A DNA stretch of 64,000 nt. It comes from Chloroflexota bacterium (GTDB taxonomy: Bacteria; Chloroflexota; UBA6077; FW602-bin22; CADDYW01). The notes under the pieces are model-generated. The model was not told the origin of the DNA and searched no databases. It was given only the letters and a program-made list of their open reading frames with translations. The stretch spans positions 186,001-250,000 of the forward strand of contig JAJPIK010000030.1 of the NCBI GenBank assembly GCA_021324795.1, in the 5' to 3' direction. The translations under genes and the position numbers were made by a program. The stretch's first letter is position 1; each line of letters opens with the position of its first letter. Of this stretch, positions 61,633 through 64,000 are shown in pieces.

Positions 61633-62043
61633 TCAAAGCTCGGGAGGTCCCGGCGGCATCTCTTGACCAGCGTCGATTTGCCGCCAGCTTAGCTGGGGAT
61701 TTTCCTCGTCAACCCAAACTTCTTCGTCATTACCAAACATACCCGTTCCGCCGGACCCACTTGGTTTGTGGGGAGCAAGCGCGTTGGCGAGACGATACCA
61801 CAAATCAGACGGAATATCAGAACGCACGACGAAGAGTTGGCGGCTTCCAATAAATGGAAAGAGATCACGACCGATCGGTGGCGCCCCGGGCGGCAGTTCG
61901 CCAAGGCTCAGGAACTCCTGATCGGACGCTGGCTCGGAACGCACCCGTATTTTTTCGAGATCCTGCCTACTTAGATTCAGTCCTTGAATTCGCGGTAAGT
62001 ACTGGACAAATTCAGCGAGAGTCGCATCCCCTGTGTCGCCCAC
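61633..62043 (-). CDS. Uncharacterised acidic protein
   Basis: 136 residues without recognised domains. It is acidic, Pro/Gly-rich at the C-terminus (EMPPGPPEL) and has a moderately hydrophobic middle (GRDLFPFIGSRQLFVVRSDIPSDLWYRLANAL). GGAGG lies 6 bases before the GTG start. A 17-base sequence 45 bases upstream is shared with the nucleotidyltransferase upstream region. Confidence 0.6.
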   Translation of the reverse strand: MGDTGDATLAEFVQYLPRIQGLNLSRQDLEKIRVRSEPASDQEFLSLGELPPGAPPIGRDLFPFIGSRQLFVVRSDIPSDLWYRLANALAPHKPSGSGGTGMFGNDEEVWVDEENPQLSWRQIDAGQEMPPGPPEL

Positions 62044-62108
62044 TCTTTCCTCCGTGGTCGAGTTCTCTTGTTAAAGACGAGAATGGGCGCAATGAACGTG
62101 CCAATCAA

Positions 62109-63227
62109 TTAGATTCGACCGGCCGCGGCAAGAATCCGGTAGCGCGCGATTGGATCGTTGGGCCCACCGGCGGTGAGGCCGAGTAGCTCGCAAACTTCCT
62201 GATCATGCCGCTCCATGAGCACCGTGAGCGCACCAGCAGAAAGCCCAGCTTTTCGATGCTCCGCTTCGATAGCGAGTCTGCGACGTACTTCCTGCACAGC
62301 GAAAGTATCACGCAGCATCTGAGGGCAAATCGGACCACGCTTCCGAAGACCGGCACGCTCGCCGGTCGTTTCGACGATGAGATTCACCGCTCGCACCGAG
62401 ATCGGAAAAAGTCGGTCGCCGATCGCATTCGGCAGATACTGATGCAAAACCGCACGTGCCTGCGGGCCAAGGGGCAACGTGCGGGCGCGGATCCGCCGCG
62501 CTTGATTCGCCGCCCGCACGACCAAGTAGCTGTGCTCGGGCTCGTCAGTATCGAGGAAAACGTCGGCCGGGTGAAGCGCCAGCACTTCGTCCCGTTTCAA
62601 GCCAGTATCAAGCAAAAGAATGATCAACGCTCGCCAAAGGAGACGCTCCGCGGCATCGATCAATCGCTGGGCCTCATCCCGCTCGAGGAACTCCGGAAGG
62701 TGTGGCTCCGCAGAGGGATAGATCAGCGCTTCCGAGGGATCGTCTTCGCGCAATCCCTGACGTTTCAAATAGGCAAAGAATGCCTTGACCGAAGCAATCT
62801 TCCGGCGCAGCGAGCGAGCATCGTTATGCCGCTCCTGCCGCAGCCAGGCGGCAAAGTGGCGAAGGTCATCAAGCCCTACCACTGGAATCGGTCGGTCCTC
62901 GAGGAATCGGACGAGCAATCCCAGGTCGAGCTCGATCGTGCGCATGGTATGCGGGGCGCGGTCAATCGCTGCGCAAAACTCGAGATAGGTCGGCACGATC
63001 TGAGAGAAGCGGAGCGGTCCCTGGACTGGCGTCGGCTCGGACGGACGTTCAGTTCCTGGCACTGGCCCCGCGCCGTGATTGCCTTGGCGTGGTCGAGCCT
63101 CACCCATGGCCAGATCACCGGAACTCGACGCCGGTACCGAGCGATTCTCCGGAGATCGCGCGAGCCCTGGCTCAGTGAACGGCAGAGCAAGCTGTTCAGG
63201 TGGCGGCCTGGTCGAACGCCGCGGCAC
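62109..63227 (-). CDS. Tyrosine-recombinase-like protein with degenerate catalytic residues
   Basis: 372 residues. A Pro/Arg-rich N-terminal 70 residues is followed by a core-binding domain (YLEFCAAIDRAPHTMRTIELDLGLLVRFLEDRPI) and a catalytic-like domain (LPEFLERDEAQRLIDAAERLLWRALIILLLDTGLKRDEVLALHPADV). The usual TGLR-x-x-E reads TGLKRDE, H-x-L-R-H reads QMLRDT, the following HxLGH box is missing and only a late Tyr (IARYRIL) remains. It is probably not an active recombinase and may be a DNA-binding or regulatory derivative. GTG start with GGAGG upstream. Confidence 0.75.
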   Translation of the reverse strand: MPRRSTRPPPEQLALPFTEPGLARSPENRSVPASSSGDLAMGEARPRQGNHGAGPVPGTERPSEPTPVQGPLRFSQIVPTYLEFCAAIDRAPHTMRTIELDLGLLVRFLEDRPIPVVGLDDLRHFAAWLRQERHNDARSLRRKIASVKAFFAYLKRQGLREDDPSEALIYPSAEPHLPEFLERDEAQRLIDAAERLLWRALIILLLDTGLKRDEVLALHPADVFLDTDEPEHSYLVVRAANQARRIRARTLPLGPQARAVLHQYLPNAIGDRLFPISVRAVNLIVETTGERAGLRKRGPICPQMLRDTFAVQEVRRRLAIEAEHRKAGLSAGALTVLMERHDQEVCELLGLTAGGPNDPIARYRILAAAGRI

Positions 63228-63251
63228 CGGTTGCCTCCTCTCGAGACCGAA

Positions 63252-64000
63252 TTACCTCCAAAGAGATTCGGTGCTGCCCGACACTCTTTGGGGCTTGAAC
63301 TGAAGCTCCTCGACAACTTCGATACGCACGTCGGTCCCAAGCCCCGGCTTCGTTGGAAGCTGGAAGTAGCCGTTTTCGATCAGTAACGGATCCGTCACGA
63401 TCCGATTGCGCGATTCTCGCTCATTTTCCATCTGCTCGAGGATCAGAAAGTTTGGAATTGATGCCGCCAGGTGGATCGCGGCGAGTGTTTCCAAGGGCCC
63501 CCCGGAGTTGTGCGGGGCAACCGACACGTAATAAGTATCCGCCAAGCTCGCAATGCGCTTGCACTCGGTGATTCCGCCCGCGTGCATGAGGTCAGGTTGG
63601 ATGATGCGACACCCCTGCTCCTCGAGAATCTCACGGAATTCCCAGCGCGAGAGCAGACGCTCGCCGGTGGCGATCGGAACCGGCAGATCTCGCTGCAACC
63701 GTGCCATCGCCCGCGCATTCTCAAAAGGAATCGGCTCTTCGAACCAGTAGGGCTGCCAAGGTAGAAGCGCTTGCGCACCGAGGATCGCCGTTCTGGGCGA
63801 TAGGTACTCGGCACATTCGATCATGATGTCGGCGTCCGGCCCCGCTCCTGATCGCGCCGCTTCCATGCGTTCCGCGGCCTGACGAAATGCCCGGCCTTCA
63901 CTTTCTCGCAGCAGGACAGGGTTGAAGGGCGACCACTTGAAAGCCGAGAATCCACGCCGAACCGCCTCTTTAGCGCCTGCTTCCGCATCTGATGCTGACT
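63252..64000 (-). CDS. Enolase-superfamily dehydratase (galactonate dehydratase-like), 5' end missing
   Basis: The frame is open to the window edge (the first visible codons encode SASDAEAGAKEAVRRGFSAF, with KW just after), so the N-terminus lies outside. The C-terminal barrel shows WFEEPIPFENA and PIATGERLLSRWEFRE (Glu metal ligands), QPDLMHAGGITECKRIA and the catalytic His of SVAPHNSGGPLETLAA. This matches the mandelate racemase/galactonate dehydratase (DgoD) group, which dehydrates sugar acids. It is not MenC-like. Confidence 0.85.
   Translation of the reverse strand, partial: SASDAEAGAKEAVRRGFSAFKWSPFNPVLLRESEGRAFRQAAERMEAARSGAGPDADIMIECAEYLSPRTAILGAQALLPWQPYWFEEPIPFENARAMARLQRDLPVPIATGERLLSRWEFREILEEQGCRIIQPDLMHAGGITECKRIASLADTYYVSVAPHNSGGPLETLAAIHLAASIPNFLILEQMENERESRNRIVTDPLLIENGYFQLPTKPGLGTDVRIEVVEELQFKPQRVSGSTESLWR

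Noticed and set aside
60466-63227. Prophage or integrative element (XRE regulator, recombinase-like gene, unknown genes)
   Set aside because: No phage structural genes, no att-like repeats, no tRNA boundary, and the recombinase-like protein lacks catalytic residues.
63252-64000. Missing menC at the window end
   Set aside because: The enolase-superfamily sequence (APHN, TGER, QPDLMHAGG) matches the galactonate dehydratase group rather than o-succinylbenzoate synthase.
1-64000. CRISPR arrays and insertion sequences
   Set aside because: I looked for regularly spaced repeats, transposase motifs and terminal inverted repeats and found none.

Overview
The window looks like a chromosomal segment of a GC-rich bacterium of the Chloroflexota, most probably class Thermomicrobia or a close relative. 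This is an inference from gene content: GreA carrying an extra recombinase-like N-terminal domain, a complete aerobic-type men operon, small Rieske and cupredoxin proteins, one-ATPase-short sugar ABC operons, and dispersed intergenic palindromes whose ends resemble GTCATxCTGAG. No rRNA or other firm taxonomic marker is present. Genes are dense, often overlap by 1-4 bases, and frequently start at GTG or TTG.

Layout. 1-13 kb: end of der, plsY, arginase with a NIPSNAP protein, gcvH-mobA-metallophosphoesterase, a nucleotidyltransferase, a CorA-like transporter, and the minus-strand lipid cluster plsX-fabF-NERD-greA fusion. 12.7-18.9 kb: tRNA-Ser, a MerR-like regulator, a 7Fe ferredoxin, an OmpR-type regulator with a structured upstream region, rpsU, a GT4 glycosyltransferase, a HIT protein, a lone receiver, and a tRNA-Ala/tRNA-Leu pair. 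18.9-26.5 kb: menaquinone operon menF-D-H-B-A-E (menC absent), interrupted by two repeat elements. 26.6-32.2 kb: amidohydrolase, PoxB-like TPP enzyme and a large GT39-like membrane protein.

32.2-42 kb is the most unusual part. A minus-strand operon encodes a LacI regulator and a thioredoxin-NHL protein whose active-site motif reads Cys-UGA-Ile-Asn-Cys; a compact hairpin sits at the SECIS position just after the UGA, so this is very probably a selenoprotein that a normal gene caller truncates by 49 residues. Divergent from it, a sugar-type ABC importer (no ATPase), a glycyl-radical-enzyme-family protein with a changed glycyl loop and no activase, a Rieske ferredoxin and a type II dehydroquinase form one operon. 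It starts at a near-consensus promoter flanked by inverted repeats.

42-56 kb: two-component system, SCO1-like copper protein, a two-domain cupredoxin with an LPxxG-like tail, a DNA methyltransferase translationally coupled to a Rieske/all-helical protein, aconitase next to a TcuA-like flavoprotein, tRNA-Val and a GlcD-like oxidase. 56-64 kb: hisA-hisF-isomerase-cupin operon, NUDIX hydrolase, radC, an XRE regulator with a palindromic operator, two unknown genes, a tyrosine-recombinase-like protein lacking most catalytic residues, and the 3' part of an enolase-superfamily dehydratase running off the window. There is no CRISPR array, insertion sequence or prophage.
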